Made by a program: the position numbers and the translations under genes. A DNA stretch of 64,000 bases, taken from assembly GCA_029624765.1 (NCBI GenBank), contig JARSSO010000031.1, forward strand, positions 1 through 64,000, given 5' to 3'. The stretch is from Candidatus Contendibacter sp. GTDB taxonomy: Bacteria; Pseudomonadota; Gammaproteobacteria; Competibacterales; Competibacteraceae. The notes under the pieces were generated by a model that saw only the letters and a program-made list of their open reading frames with translations, ran no database searches and was not told the origin of the DNA. This document shows, one piece after another, positions 27,353 to 36,608 of the stretch (the stretch's first letter is position 1; every line of letters begins with the position of its first letter).

Positions 27353-30300
27353 ATGGCCTTTTACAGCTACCAGAGCAATCGGCTTGAAATTCTGGCTGAC
27401 CAACTGGCCGAACTGCTGCGCCAGCCCTTGCGGTCGCCGCTGGCGGGCGAGGGGGTGGTCGCCTCGGGCAGCGGCCTGGCGCGCTGGTTGATGCTGCGGC
27501 TGGCCGGGCGGCTGGGGGTCTGCGCCAATTTGAACGTCCAGTTGCCGGCGACGTTTCTATGGACGATGGCGCGGGTGGTGTTGCGCCAGTTGCCGGCGAC
27601 GTCCCGTTTCGACCGACCGGTATTGCGCTGGCGGCTGATGGCGCTGTTGCGGGATTTGGAGGAAACGCCGCGCCTCGCGCCGGTGCGGGCCTATCTGGGC
27701 GACGGGCGCGACCAATTCCGCCGCTACGAACTGGCTGGCCGGATCGCCGACTGTTTCGACCAGTATCTGGTCTACCGGCCGGATTGGATCAATCGCTGGG
27801 AGACCGGCGAGGAGGATCACTGGCAGGCGGAATTGTGGCGGCGGCTGGCGCGCGACGGCGAGGCGCATCGCGCGCGGGTGCAGGCGCAATTCCACGCGCG
27901 CCTGGCCAGCGGCGATTTCGACCGCCGCCGACTGCCGGAACGGGTCAGCGTCATCGGCGTGTCCGCCCTGCCGCCGCTGGATGTGGAGTTATTGGCGGCG
28001 CTGGCGCGGCACATCGATATCCACCTGTTCCTGCTCAATCCCTGCCAGGAATATTGGGGCGACATCCAGGCCGAACGCGATCTGGCCCGTCTGGGCGAGG
28101 AGGTCGATCCCGACGAGGCGTATTTGACGGTCGGCCATCCGCTGCTGGCCTCGCTGGGCAAGCAGGGCCGGGATTTCATCGATTTGTTGCAAGCGTATCC
28201 CCGGATCGAGTGGGACGGCTTCGTCGAGCCGGAAGGGGACGATCTGCTGCACCGGTTGCAGGCCGACATCCTGCATTTGCGGGAGCGGGGTGGCGACGAG
28301 CATCCGCCGCTGCCGCTGCGGCCCGCCGACCGTTCGCTCCAGATTCACGCCTGCCACGGCCCGATGCGCGAGGTCGAAGTGTTGCACGACCAGTTGTTGG
28401 CCCTGTTCGCGGCGGACCCGGCGTTACGGCCCGCCGATGTGATCGTGATGACCCCCGACATCGCCCGCTACGGGCCGTTGATCGAGGCGGTGTTCGCCAG
28501 CGCGCCGCCCGAGCGACGGATTCCGTTCAGCATCGCCGACCGGGGAACACTTGCCGAGGAGCCGCTGGTCGAAGGGTTGTTCGCGCTGCTGGAGTCGGGG
28601 GGTGGCCGGTTTGACGCCAGCCAGGTTTTAAGTCTGCTGGAATTGCCGGCGGTGCGGCGGCGATTTGGGTTGGACGAGGCCGACTTGACCCAAATTCGCC
28701 GCTGGACCCGGGACGCCGGCATTCGCTGGGGCCTTGACGCCGGGACCAAGGCCCTCTGGGAGTTGCCGGCCACCGCCGAGCATACCTGGCGGATGGGGTT
28801 GGACCGGCTGCTGCTCGGCTATGCGCTGCCGGGGCGCGGGCGGGATTTGTACGCCGGCATTTTGCCCCACGACGAGGTGGAAGGCGGCGAAGCGCGGGCG
28901 CTGGGCCAGTGGCGGACCTTCGTCGAGGTGCTGTTCGGGCTGGATATCCAATTGCGGGAATCCCGGTCGCTGGCGGCCTGGGTGGAGAGCCTGCACGCGG
29001 TGCTGGACCGGTTTTTCGCGCCCCGCGACCGCGAGGAGAACGAAATCCAGCGGATTCGCGCCGCGTTGGAGACGTTGCGCGCCCAGGCCGAACTGGCGGA
29101 TTTTACCGAACCGGTGGGGTTGGCGGTGGCGATGTCAGCCCTGCGCACCGAATTGAACGCCGCCGAAAGTCCGGCGGGACGGTTTTTGAGCGGCGGCGTG
29201 ACCTGCTGCGCCCTGGTGCCGATGCGCAGCATTCCATTCGCGGTGGTGGCCGTGCTCGGGCTGAACGACGATGCCTATCCGCGCCCGCACCGGCCCATCG
29301 ATTTCGACCGGATGGCGACCCGGTTCCGCCGCGGCGACCGCGCCCGCCGTCACGACGACCGCTATCTGTTCCTGGAAACCCTGCTGTCGGCCCGGCGTTG
29401 CCTGTACCTCAGCTATGTCGGTCAAAGCATCCGCGACAACACGCCGTTGCCGCCGTCGGTGCTGGTCAGCGAGTTGCTGGACACGGTGGATCGGAGTTTC
29501 CAACGCCCGGACGGCGGCCGGCCCCGCGAGCAACTGGTGACGCGCCATCCGTTGCAACCGTTCAGCCGCCAATATTTCGGCGGCGACGACCGCCTGTTCA
29601 GCTACGCGCGGGAATTGACCGAGGCCAGCCGCCGGGCCGGACGGGGCGAGCGGAACCCCGCGCCGTTGCTGACCACCGAATTGCCAGAGCCGGAACCGGC
29701 TTTGCGACGGGTGACGCTGGACGGTCTGGTGGGATTCTTTCGCAATCCGGCTCGGTGGTTGCTGCGGGAGCGGCTTGGGGTCCGGCCCGGTGAAGACGAG
29801 GAGGCGTTGGAGACCCGCGAGCCGTTCGTACTGGACGGATTGGCGAATCATCAATTGCTTGGGCGAATGCTGGAACTGCATCGCGAGGGGCGAACGACGG
29901 CCGAGATGCAAGCGGTGGCGCGAGGGAGCGGGGCGCTCCCGCACGGTCAGGTCGGCGACTGCGTGTTCGGCCAGGCCCAGGAGAGGGTCACGCGATTCGC
30001 GGGGCGCCTGGGGCGGGTGTTGCCGCGCCGGGCGCCGGAGCCGGTGGATCTGGAACTGAAGCTGGATGGGTTTGAATTGAGCGGACGGCTGACCGGGGTG
30101 ACGCCGGCCGGCCGGGTGGGCTACCGGCTGGCGTCGATCAAGGCCAACGATTATCTGAATCTGTGGCTGCATCACCTGGCGCTGAACGTCGCGGCCCCGG
30201 CGGGAACGACGCTGCAAAGTCGCTGGGTGGCGGAGGACAGGGAAATCGTGCTGGAGCCGGTCGAGGATGCCGCCGCCCATTTACTGGAACTGCTGGAGTG

Positions 30301-30589
30301 GTACTGGCGGGGAACGCGGCGGTTGCTGCATTTTTTCCCCAGGAGCGCGCTGGCCTATGTCGAAACGCTCGACAAGGACAAGAATCAGGATACCGATAAA
30401 GCCTTGCGGGCGGCGCGGCGACAATGGGAAGGCGACGATTTCCAGCAGGGCGCCTCGGAACGGGAAAACGTCTACTACCAGTTGGCGTTCCGGGATACCG
30501 ATCCGCTGGACGCGGAATTCGAGGCGGTGGCGGTGGCGGTGTTCGGTCCGCTGTTCGCGCGGATTCGGCAACCGGCGCGGGAAGGGTAG
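27353..30589 (+). CDS. recC: Exodeoxyribonuclease V gamma subunit
   Basis: RecC is the subunit of RecBCD that recognises Chi and splits the DNA strands. The 1078-residue product begins MAFYSYQSNRLEILADQLAE, the typical RecC start, followed by VASGSGLARWLMLRLAG. It is slightly shorter than the 1122 residues of E. coli. Inactive helicase-like segments (ACHGPMREVEVLHDQLL, FAVVAVLGLNDDAYPR) fit the family. ATG at 27353 was preferred to an upstream frame overlapping the DciA-like gene. recB and recD normally follow or are near, but a convergent gene lies just downstream, so recC stands alone here. Confidence 0.9.
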   Translation: MAFYSYQSNRLEILADQLAELLRQPLRSPLAGEGVVASGSGLARWLMLRLAGRLGVCANLNVQLPATFLWTMARVVLRQLPATSRFDRPVLRWRLMALLRDLEETPRLAPVRAYLGDGRDQFRRYELAGRIADCFDQYLVYRPDWINRWETGEEDHWQAELWRRLARDGEAHRARVQAQFHARLASGDFDRRRLPERVSVIGVSALPPLDVELLAALARHIDIHLFLLNPCQEYWGDIQAERDLARLGEEVDPDEAYLTVGHPLLASLGKQGRDFIDLLQAYPRIEWDGFVEPEGDDLLHRLQADILHLRERGGDEHPPLPLRPADRSLQIHACHGPMREVEVLHDQLLALFAADPALRPADVIVMTPDIARYGPLIEAVFASAPPERRIPFSIADRGTLAEEPLVEGLFALLESGGGRFDASQVLSLLELPAVRRRFGLDEADLTQIRRWTRDAGIRWGLDAGTKALWELPATAEHTWRMGLDRLLLGYALPGRGRDLYAGILPHDEVEGGEARALGQWRTFVEVLFGLDIQLRESRSLAAWVESLHAVLDRFFAPRDREENEIQRIRAALETLRAQAELADFTEPVGLAVAMSALRTELNAAESPAGRFLSGGVTCCALVPMRSIPFAVVAVLGLNDDAYPRPHRPIDFDRMATRFRRGDRARRHDDRYLFLETLLSARRCLYLSYVGQSIRDNTPLPPSVLVSELLDTVDRSFQRPDGGRPREQLVTRHPLQPFSRQYFGGDDRLFSYARELTEASRRAGRGERNPAPLLTTELPEPEPALRRVTLDGLVGFFRNPARWLLRERLGVRPGEDEEALETREPFVLDGLANHQLLGRMLELHREGRTTAEMQAVARGSGALPHGQVGDCVFGQAQERVTRFAGRLGRVLPRRAPEPVDLELKLDGFELSGRLTGVTPAGRVGYRLASIKANDYLNLWLHHLALNVAAPAGTTLQSRWVAEDREIVLEPVEDAAAHLLELLEWYWRGTRRLLHFFPRSALAYVETLDKDKNQDTDKALRAARRQWEGDDFQQGASERENVYYQLAFRDTDPLDAEFEAVAVAVFGPLFARIRQPAREG

Positions 30590-30613
30590 CGCTTTATCCT
30601 CTTCCACCCCGGT

Positions 30614-31261
30614 CTAGCGAGGGGAAAGGGACCCCGCGGGCGACTGCCGCAGCCGCCGCAAGTCGGCGGGCGTGTCCACGTCCCAGCCGGGCGCCAACTC
30701 GGCCCAGGTTATTCCGGCTCCCCGAAGCCGCCGACGGGTGGCCGCCAGCACCGTCGGCGCGCTCCAGGCGATGCCCCGGAACAGGGTTGGACAAGACCGA
30801 TTCAGGCCGATCAACACGTAGCCGCCATCCGCCGCCGGTCCCAGCACCGCTTCATGGCCAGCGGCCAGCAGACCGAAGGTGGCGCGCAACTCCGCTTCCC
30901 CCAGCGACGCGCAATCGCCGCCGATCAATACCGCCGGGTGGCCAGCGGCCAGGGTCCGGTTCAGGGCGTGGCTCATCCGCTGGCCGAGATCACCCGCGCA
31001 TTGCCGGCGCAACCGCGCGCCGTACTCCCGCCGGCAGGCGACGAAAAAGCCGTGCCGCGCGTCCGGCGCGCACCACAGTTCAAGGGGGCACAGCCGGGCG
31101 GCGTGGGCGATGCGCAGGGTCCGACGCAGCAGTTGTCGATACAGCATCGCCGCGCCGCGCGTTCCCAGCCGTCCCGCCAGCCGGGTTTTCACCCGACCAG
31201 GGACGGGAGCCTTGGCGAAGACGAGCAGCCGGGCGTTGGGAAAGGGGTAGGGGATGTTCAC
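30614..31261 (-). CDS. TIGR04282-type arsenosugar biosynthesis glycosyltransferase
   Basis: The 215-residue protein has RLLVFAKAPVPGRVKTRLA near its start, IGGDCASLGEAEL in the middle and LGPAADGGYVLIGL further on. These mark the DUF2064/TIGR04282 family, annotated as arsenosugar biosynthesis nucleotidyl/glycosyltransferases. The GTG start at 31261 overlaps the stop of the upstream gene (GTGA), so translation is coupled. A longer upstream frame lies inside that gene. No arsM or radical-SAM partner is seen in the window, so the true substrate remains open. Confidence 0.82.
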   Translation of the reverse strand: MNIPYPFPNARLLVFAKAPVPGRVKTRLAGRLGTRGAAMLYRQLLRRTLRIAHAARLCPLELWCAPDARHGFFVACRREYGARLRRQCAGDLGQRMSHALNRTLAAGHPAVLIGGDCASLGEAELRATFGLLAAGHEAVLGPAADGGYVLIGLNRSCPTLFRGIAWSAPTVLAATRRRLRGAGITWAELAPGWDVDTPADLRRLRQSPAGSLSPR

Positions 31262-31941
31262 GGGCGGTAGTAAATCCGGGCCAGCCGGTCGGGATCGGCG
31301 CCGAGGAAATACGCCAACCGCAGCCGCCACATCAGCAGGATCGTGCGCGGGATGCCGTCACGCTCCCAGCGCCGGCTGGAGGTGGTCAGTCGCTGGCGCA
31401 GGCAGACGGGCCGGCTTTGGCATTTCAGCAAGCGGCTCAGGGCGATGTCCTCCATCAACGCGATGGGGGGATAGCCGCCGACCCGCTCGAACGCCTCCCG
31501 GCGCACGAAGATGCCCTGATCGCCGGTGGCGATGCCGGTCAGACGGGAACGGGCGTTCATCAAGGTTTCCACTACCCGCAGCAACGGATGGCGACCGGAC
31601 AGGCGCACGTCGAACCGGCCCCACGGTCGGCCCGGTCGAGCCAGGGCCGCGTGGATGCGGCTGGCCGCATCCGGCGGTGGCAGGCTGTCGGCGTGCAGAA
31701 ACCAGAGAATGTCGCTGCTGGTCTGCCCCGCGCCGGCGTTCATTTGCGCCGCCCGGCCCCTGGGTCCGAGGATGACTCGATCCGCCAGCGGTTCGGCCAG
31801 GTCCACGGTTCGGTCGCCGCTGCCGCCGTCCACCACGATCAGCTCGCAACCCTGTTCGCGCAGCGGTTGCAGGAAGGTCAAGCAGGCGGCGATTTGCGCC
31901 TCTTCGTTCAGGACGGGCAGGATGATGGCGATGCGGGACAT
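31258..31941 (-). CDS. TIGR04283-type family 2 glycosyltransferase
   Basis: The 227-residue GT-A enzyme begins MSRIAIILPVLNEEAQI, then shows VVDGGSGDRTVDLAEP, the HAD metal-binding region in WFLHADSLPPP and the acceptor-site MEDIALSRLL. This set is typical of TIGR04283, which is usually paired with TIGR04282 as here. It is proposed to act in arsenosugar or similar glycolipid synthesis. The two genes overlap by 4 bases and form an operon on the - strand, convergent with recC. Confidence 0.83.
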   Translation of the reverse strand: MSRIAIILPVLNEEAQIAACLTFLQPLREQGCELIVVDGGSGDRTVDLAEPLADRVILGPRGRAAQMNAGAGQTSSDILWFLHADSLPPPDAASRIHAALARPGRPWGRFDVRLSGRHPLLRVVETLMNARSRLTGIATGDQGIFVRREAFERVGGYPPIALMEDIALSRLLKCQSRPVCLRQRLTTSSRRWERDGIPRTILLMWRLRLAYFLGADPDRLARIYYRP

Positions 31942-32011
31942 GATCTTTCGGGTACGGAGGTCTAGCCAATGACCGGCGAAGATTGTAGTATTCGCATCCT
32001 CATTTCGTCAT

Positions 32012-32087
<76 letters not shown>

Positions 32088-32121
32088 GATTCTAGATTCA
32101 CCCTGTTTCATCCGGTTCCCA

Positions 32122-32154
32122 AACCCCGCTAGGCATCAAGGCTTAGCGGGGTTT
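32122..32154 (+). terminator. Rho-independent terminator after tRNA-Ala
   Basis: AACCCCGCTA and TAGCGGGGTT form a ten-base-pair stem with a loop of about twelve bases and end in TTTT. It closes the tRNA transcript and separates it from the ATPase gene, which must therefore have its own promoter in the next 140 bases. Confidence 0.85.
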
Positions 32155-32296
32155 TGTTGTTTCACGCGGGCGCAAGCGATATCGTCATCATGCCTTCTTG
32201 ATGCGCCATGGTCACGGGCGCAAACTCAGTTGTGAATGCTCAAATCGCGAAGCCAACAATCGTGCCACAACACCGCCCAACTTAACCGAGGCCATC

Positions 32297-33577
32297 ATGC
32301 TGACATCGCTGCGCCTTGAGCGTTTCAAGAATTTCCGCGATGCATCCTTGCGGATGGGACCATTGACCTTGCTGGTCGGCACCAATGCCGCGGGCAAGAG
32401 CAATATTCGTGATGCCTTTCGGTTCCTGCACGGCATCGGGCGTGGCTACACTCTGGCCGAGATCATTGGCGAAAAGTGGGGCGAGGGAGGGGTCTTGCAA
32501 TGGCGCGGAATTCGCGGTGGAACCCGGGAGGCGACATTTGAAGGGGCTTCCACTCTGAGGTTGGAGGTTGGCTTTCGGTTTCAATACCGAATCCGTTTGC
32601 CTAAGGATGCTTTGTATCTCATTGAGATCAATGTTGGGGAAAACGGAAAACCTGCAAAAGTGGTTCAGGAGCAATTAAAAATCGATGGAATCCCTATCTT
32701 TGATTCCCATCCCAAGAGCGATCCGATGCTTGACAAGCCACCTGATCCTGATCACTTGCCGGTACGGCTGGTGAAAGCGGCCGATCAGCGTGGCCCTTAT
32801 GGAAAAAAGCTTAATTGTGTGAGCTTTCGTCCCGCCCTTGGCCAAGTGGCGGACTTGGCAGATGTCAAGCTGGCCAGGGATTATGCCAAGGCAGCGCTCG
32901 CACAGTTATCCTCCATGCGGTTTCTCGACCTGGACCCGGACGCCTTGCGCCGCCCATCGCTTCCGGGCCAGGTTGTCCTGGGGGACAAGGGTGAGAACCT
33001 TTCCTCTGTTTTACAAAGCATCTGTGGCAAGCCCGAATTGAAGACGGCCCTTGTCTCCTGGATCGCCGAACTGACCCCGATGGACGCTACGGATTTTGAG
33101 TTCCCGCAAGATCAGCAGGGCCGAATTCTGGTCAACCTGATCGAGAGAGAAGGAGTTCCGATCTCGGCCTACAGCGCATCCGACGGCACCTTGCGCTTTC
33201 TGGCCATGATCGCCGCGCTGCTGGGTCCGGAATCCTCCCGGTTCTACTTTTTTGAGGAGCTGGACAACGGGATTCATCCCGCGCGCCTGCATCTCCTGCT
33301 GGATCTGATCGAACGAGAGGCCGAGCGCGGCGCGGTGCAAATGGTCGCCACCACGCATTCACCGGAGCTGCTCGCGCTACTGAATCGGAAATCCCTGGAG
33401 CACGCCTCGCTCGTCTACCGCCTGCCAGGCAGCAACGAGGGCCGAATCGTTCGCATCCTCGACATTCCCGGCGCCGCCGAGACGGTCTCCCAGCAAAGTT
33501 TGGCGCGGCTTCACGCCACGGGCTGGTTGGAAGACGCCGTCTATTTCACTTCCGATGACCAGGATGGAGCGCAATGA
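32297..33577 (+). CDS. AAA15/OLD-like ATPase, probable defence-system component
   Basis: The 426-residue protein starts MLTSLRLERFKNFRDASLR, like RecF/OLD-type ATPases. It has Walker A GTNAAGKS (28-35), a signature-like YSASDGTLRFLAM and Walker B YFFEELDNGIHPARL with Glu320-Glu321. A switch histidine sits in VATTHSPELLAL. Such AAA15 ATPases are known from OLD, Gabija, PARIS and AbiL anti-phage systems. No nuclease domain follows the ATPase; it is supplied, perhaps, by the next gene, which overlaps by 4 bases. Parts of the gene (32550-32720) are clearly AT-richer than their surroundings, suggesting transfer. ATG at 32297 was chosen by the family N-terminus. Confidence 0.82.
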   Translation: MLTSLRLERFKNFRDASLRMGPLTLLVGTNAAGKSNIRDAFRFLHGIGRGYTLAEIIGEKWGEGGVLQWRGIRGGTREATFEGASTLRLEVGFRFQYRIRLPKDALYLIEINVGENGKPAKVVQEQLKIDGIPIFDSHPKSDPMLDKPPDPDHLPVRLVKAADQRGPYGKKLNCVSFRPALGQVADLADVKLARDYAKAALAQLSSMRFLDLDPDALRRPSLPGQVVLGDKGENLSSVLQSICGKPELKTALVSWIAELTPMDATDFEFPQDQQGRILVNLIEREGVPISAYSASDGTLRFLAMIAALLGPESSRFYFFEELDNGIHPARLHLLLDLIEREAERGAVQMVATTHSPELLALLNRKSLEHASLVYRLPGSNEGRIVRILDIPGAAETVSQQSLARLHATGWLEDAVYFTSDDQDGAQ

Positions 33578-34161
33578 ATGTACTGATCATCCCCGAGGAT
33601 TTCAGAAAGGATCAGTACATGCTAAAGCCCATTGTCGAAGCGATGCTGGTCTACCTCGACAGACCGAGGGCCAAGGTTAAGGTGCTGACCGATCCATTGC
33701 TCGGGGGAATCGAGCAAGCCTTGAACAAAGCCCGGATACAGGAGATTGTGGAGCGCTATCGCGGTATGGTGGACCTGTTCTTGCTATGCGTCGATCGCGA
33801 CGGCAACGCTGACAGACGCAAGAGGCTGGACAATATCGAGGAGATGATGGAAACCCATTTGTCTGTGGGCAAGGTGTTCCTGGCCGAGAATGCCTGGCAG
33901 GAAATAGAGGTTTGGGTACTGGCCGGGTTGGACCTTCCAGCCGATTGGTCCTGGAAAGCTATCCGCGAAGAACTTCATCCGAAGGAGAAGTATTTTCAGC
34001 CGATTGCCGAACAGCGCGGTTTACTGGCCGAACCGGGGGAGGGTCGCAGGACCTTGGGGATGGAAGCGGCGCGGCGATATGGCCAGCGTCTCCGTCAGAG
34101 GTGCCCCGAAGACATCCAGGCGCTTGAATCACGTATCAAGCAAATGATCGGCGCCCAATGA
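33574..34161 (+). CDS. Small TOPRIM-like partner protein of the AAA15 ATPase
   Basis: I do not recognise this 195-residue protein by name. The N-terminal NVLIIPEDF places Glu8 after a beta strand, and LFLLCVDRDGNADRR places Asp74 and Asp76 after a later strand: the E...DxD pattern of a TOPRIM fold. AENAWQEIEVWVLAGL after it resembles DUF4276/DUF4435-type proteins paired with ATPases. Its start overlaps the ATPase stop (ATGA), so the two are translated together. I infer a nuclease or nucleotide-binding effector controlled by the ATPase. No promoter separates them. The C-terminal third is basic and helical. Confidence 0.72.
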   Translation: MNVLIIPEDFRKDQYMLKPIVEAMLVYLDRPRAKVKVLTDPLLGGIEQALNKARIQEIVERYRGMVDLFLLCVDRDGNADRRKRLDNIEEMMETHLSVGKVFLAENAWQEIEVWVLAGLDLPADWSWKAIREELHPKEKYFQPIAEQRGLLAEPGEGRRTLGMEAARRYGQRLRQRCPEDIQALESRIKQMIGAQ

Positions 34162-34219
34162 AATACGACGATTCCAGCCCGTGGCTCCGTTTGAGGCGGC
34201 CCTCCGTGCGTTGGATGGG

Positions 34220-34831
34220 TTACGGCGGGATCGCCACGCCGGGGAAGCGGTACTTGAAAACCGGGTCGATATTCGACCGGTAATGCGGATGCGCCAAGAT
34301 GATCTTGCGCAACCGCTCTTCATCGGCGGGATCAACGATGAAGCCGCCGACGTTGGCGCTGGCGATGTCAAACGCGACCTCCATGATGGCATCGGATGCG
34401 GAATCGCCGGTCACCGGTGCTTCGGGAAAGCGGTGGTAGTGAAAGTAGATGGCCTGCGCGACGAAGGCCGCCGCTTCCGCATCCTCTTGCGCCAGAATCA
34501 ACCGCTGAATATCCTGCATCGCGTGGGTTGCCTCATGGATCACGTTGGATGCGGCGATATGGTCGGCCTGATTCAGCGAGGCCTTCACCTGCAACGTCGC
34601 CTTCTTGTCGGGGTGCGCCGTGCAAGGATAGTATTCGGCGGCGGTTTCCGTGCCGGAGGGCATCTCGGTGACCTGGATCGCTCCCACCGAAATATGCCAC
34701 GCGACGTCCTGGAACTTCGCTTGCGAGACCTGTTGCGCGCCGAAACGGAAGTTGCAGTACGCCGTATCGCCGCCGGTGAGGATATAGCAGACCTGCTTGG
34801 CCAGAGGCGAGAGTTTTACTGGAGTGGGCAT
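34220..34831 (-). CDS. Protein with HEATH zincin motif, putative metallopeptidase
   Basis: The 203-residue protein has no family name known to me. Its key feature is VIHEATHAMQDIQ: His99-Glu100-x-x-His103 is the HExxH zinc-binding motif of zincin metallopeptidases. The helix after it offers Glu116, Asp117 or Glu119 as a third ligand. No signal peptide is seen, so it would act in the cytoplasm or be delivered by another route. ATG at 34831 follows AAGGAAA. It is convergent with the ATPase/TOPRIM pair, 58 bases away, and may belong to the same accessory segment. The C-terminal part (ILAHPHYRSNIDPVFKYRF) is not recognised. Confidence 0.65.
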   Translation of the reverse strand: MPTPVKLSPLAKQVCYILTGGDTAYCNFRFGAQQVSQAKFQDVAWHISVGAIQVTEMPSGTETAAEYYPCTAHPDKKATLQVKASLNQADHIAASNVIHEATHAMQDIQRLILAQEDAEAAAFVAQAIYFHYHRFPEAPVTGDSASDAIMEVAFDIASANVGGFIVDPADEERLRKIILAHPHYRSNIDPVFKYRFPGVAIPP

Positions 34832-34882
34832 CTCACGTTTCCTTTTCTGTACGCGGATTGCTGTTGATCGAAGTGCTTGTCG

Positions 34883-35422
34883 GTGGATTTTGACATATAC
34901 AGGTCCCATCGTGTTGTTCAGCCCGACACCCGGCCAGGTACTTATGCACTGCTGCTACGGATTGCCGTGACCGAGGCCGTCGCCATTGGCCGGCGTCACC
35001 GGCTGGCCCTGGCGCCGGGCTGGATGGTCTATGTCGGCAGTGCCTTCGGGCCGGGCGGGGTAGCGGCGCGGTTGGCGCATCACCGCCGGCTTGCCGACCG
35101 CCCACATTGGCATATCGATTTTCTGCGGCGCCACGGCGGGCTCGATACGGTCTGGTTCAGCCACGATCCGATCCGCCGTGAATGCCTGTGGGCGGCGGTG
35201 CTGGCTGGGGAACTGGGCGGTGTGCCGCCGCCGTTCCGTTTTGGCGCTTCCGATTGTCGCTGTCCGGCGCATTTGTACCGCTTCCACGACCGGCCGGCAT
35301 TGGCCGCGTTCACCGCGACTTTGCAGACCTGCTGCCCCGATCATGCGACGGTGATGGAGTCAAGTTACCATGCAATGGTTTCATGGTCCGATTGCGAGTC
35401 GGATCGGTCGCCGCTACTCTAG
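34883..35422 (+). CDS. DUF123/GIY-YIG-like nuclease-family protein
   Basis: The product (about 179 residues) has GTYALLLRI, then [19 protein letters not shown], then [11 protein letters not shown]. This is the DUF123 pattern, a branch of the GIY-YIG superfamily sometimes fused to endonuclease III. C-terminal cysteines and histidines ([11 protein letters not shown]) are typical too. A role in DNA repair is possible but unproven. No ATG lies upstream of the conserved part; GTG 34883 is preferred, with TTG 34877 possible. It starts 51 bases from the divergent zincin gene. The last 30 residues are unusual and may vary. Confidence 0.75.
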   Translation: MDFDIYRSHRVVQPDTRPGTYALLLRIAVTEAVAIGRRHRLALAPGWMVYVGSAFGPGGVAARLAHHRRLADRPHWHIDFLRRHGGLDTVWFSHDPIRRECLWAAVLAGELGGVPPPFRFGASDCRCPAHLYRFHDRPALAAFTATLQTCCPDHATVMESSYHAMVSWSDCESDRSPLL

Positions 35423-35498
35423 CCATTGCAAGGTTCCTCGGGTGTTCGGTTCGAACATCCGCCACGACAAGTTGAAAGACCCTTTCCAAGCTTTCCCC

Positions 35499-36605
35499 AT
35501 GTTCGCTTACCTCCTCCGTCGCCTGGCGCTGATTCCGTTGACCCTGCTGGGCATCATCACCATCAACTTCGTCATCGTCCAGATCGCGCCCGGCGGGCCG
35601 GTGGAGCAACTGCTGGCGAAGCTCAAGGATACCGCCGTCTCCGCGACCGCCCGGGTCGGCGGCGGCGAGGGCGCGGAGGTGGGGCGCGGCGCCGCAACCG
35701 CGCAAGGGGCCGGTAGCAGCAGCGTTTATCGCGGCGCGCAGGGTCTCGATCCGGCCTTCGTCGCCGAACTGAACCGTCAATTTGGCTTCGATCAGCCGGC
35801 CTATGTGCGTTTCGGGCGGATGATCGGCGATTACCTGCGCTTCGATCTCGGGAAGAGCTATTTCCGCGACCGCGCGGTGCTGGATTTGATCCTGGACAAG
35901 CTGCCGGTTTCGATCTCGCTGGGCGTGTGGAGCACGTTGCTGATTTACGCGATTTCGATCCCGCTCGGTATCGCCAAGGCGGTGCGCGACGGTTCGCGCT
36001 TCGACGTGCTGAGTAGCGCGGCGGTGATCGTCGGCTACGCCATCCCGGCGTTCCTGTTCGCGATCCTGCTGATCATCGTATTCGCTGGCGGACGTTACCT
36101 GGACTGGTTTCCCCTGCGGGGATTGACCTCGGACCACTGGACGGACCTGAGCTGGCCGGCGCGAATTCTGGATTATTTCTGGCACCTGACCCTGCCGGTG
36201 ACGGCGATGGTGATCGGCGGGTTTGCCTCGCTGACCATGCTGACCAAGAACGCGTTCCTGGACGAGATCAACAAGCAGTATGTGGTCACTGCGCGCGCCA
36301 AGGGTTTGAGCGAACGGCGGGTGCTGTACGGGCACGTGTTTCGCAACGCCATGCTGCTGGTGATCGCCGGGTTCCCCGCGACCCTGGTGGGGATGTTGTT
36401 TACCGGTTCGCTGTTGATCGAAGTGATTTTCTCGCTGGACGGGCTGGGGTTGCTGGGTTTCGAGGCGGTGGTCAAGCGCGACTATCCGGTCATGTTCGGA
36501 ACCCTGTACATGTTCAGCCTGATTGGTCTGCTGCTGAATCTGGTCAGCGACCTGACCTATCACCTGGTGGACCCGCGCATCGACTTCGCGGCGCGGGAGG
36601 GCTAG
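35499..36605 (+). CDS. yejB: Peptide ABC transporter permease YejB
   Basis: YejB is one of two inner-membrane permeases of the YejABEF transporter, which imports oligopeptides and microcin C. The 368-residue protein starts [20 protein letters not shown], with [11 protein letters not shown] just after, as in YejB. Six membrane segments are visible. The cytoplasmic coupling loop is [21 protein letters not shown] glycine-rich periplasmic insert at about residues 50-85 is typical of the group. ATG at 35499 was chosen by homology; upstream codons overlap the DUF123 gene. yejE follows after 3 bases. Confidence 0.92.
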   Translation: MFAYLLRRLALIPLTLLGIITINFVIVQIAPGGPVEQLLAKLKDTAVSATARVGGGEGAEVGRGAATAQGAGSSSVYRGAQGLDPAFVAELNRQFGFDQPAYVRFGRMIGDYLRFDLGKSYFRDRAVLDLILDKLPVSISLGVWSTLLIYAISIPLGIAKAVRDGSRFDVLSSAAVIVGYAIPAFLFAILLIIVFAGGRYLDWFPLRGLTSDHWTDLSWPARILDYFWHLTLPVTAMVIGGFASLTMLTKNAFLDEINKQYVVTARAKGLSERRVLYGHVFRNAMLLVIAGFPATLVGMLFTGSLLIEVIFSLDGLGLLGFEAVVKRDYPVMFGTLYMFSLIGLLLNLVSDLTYHLVDPRIDFAAREG

Positions 36606-36608
36606 GCG

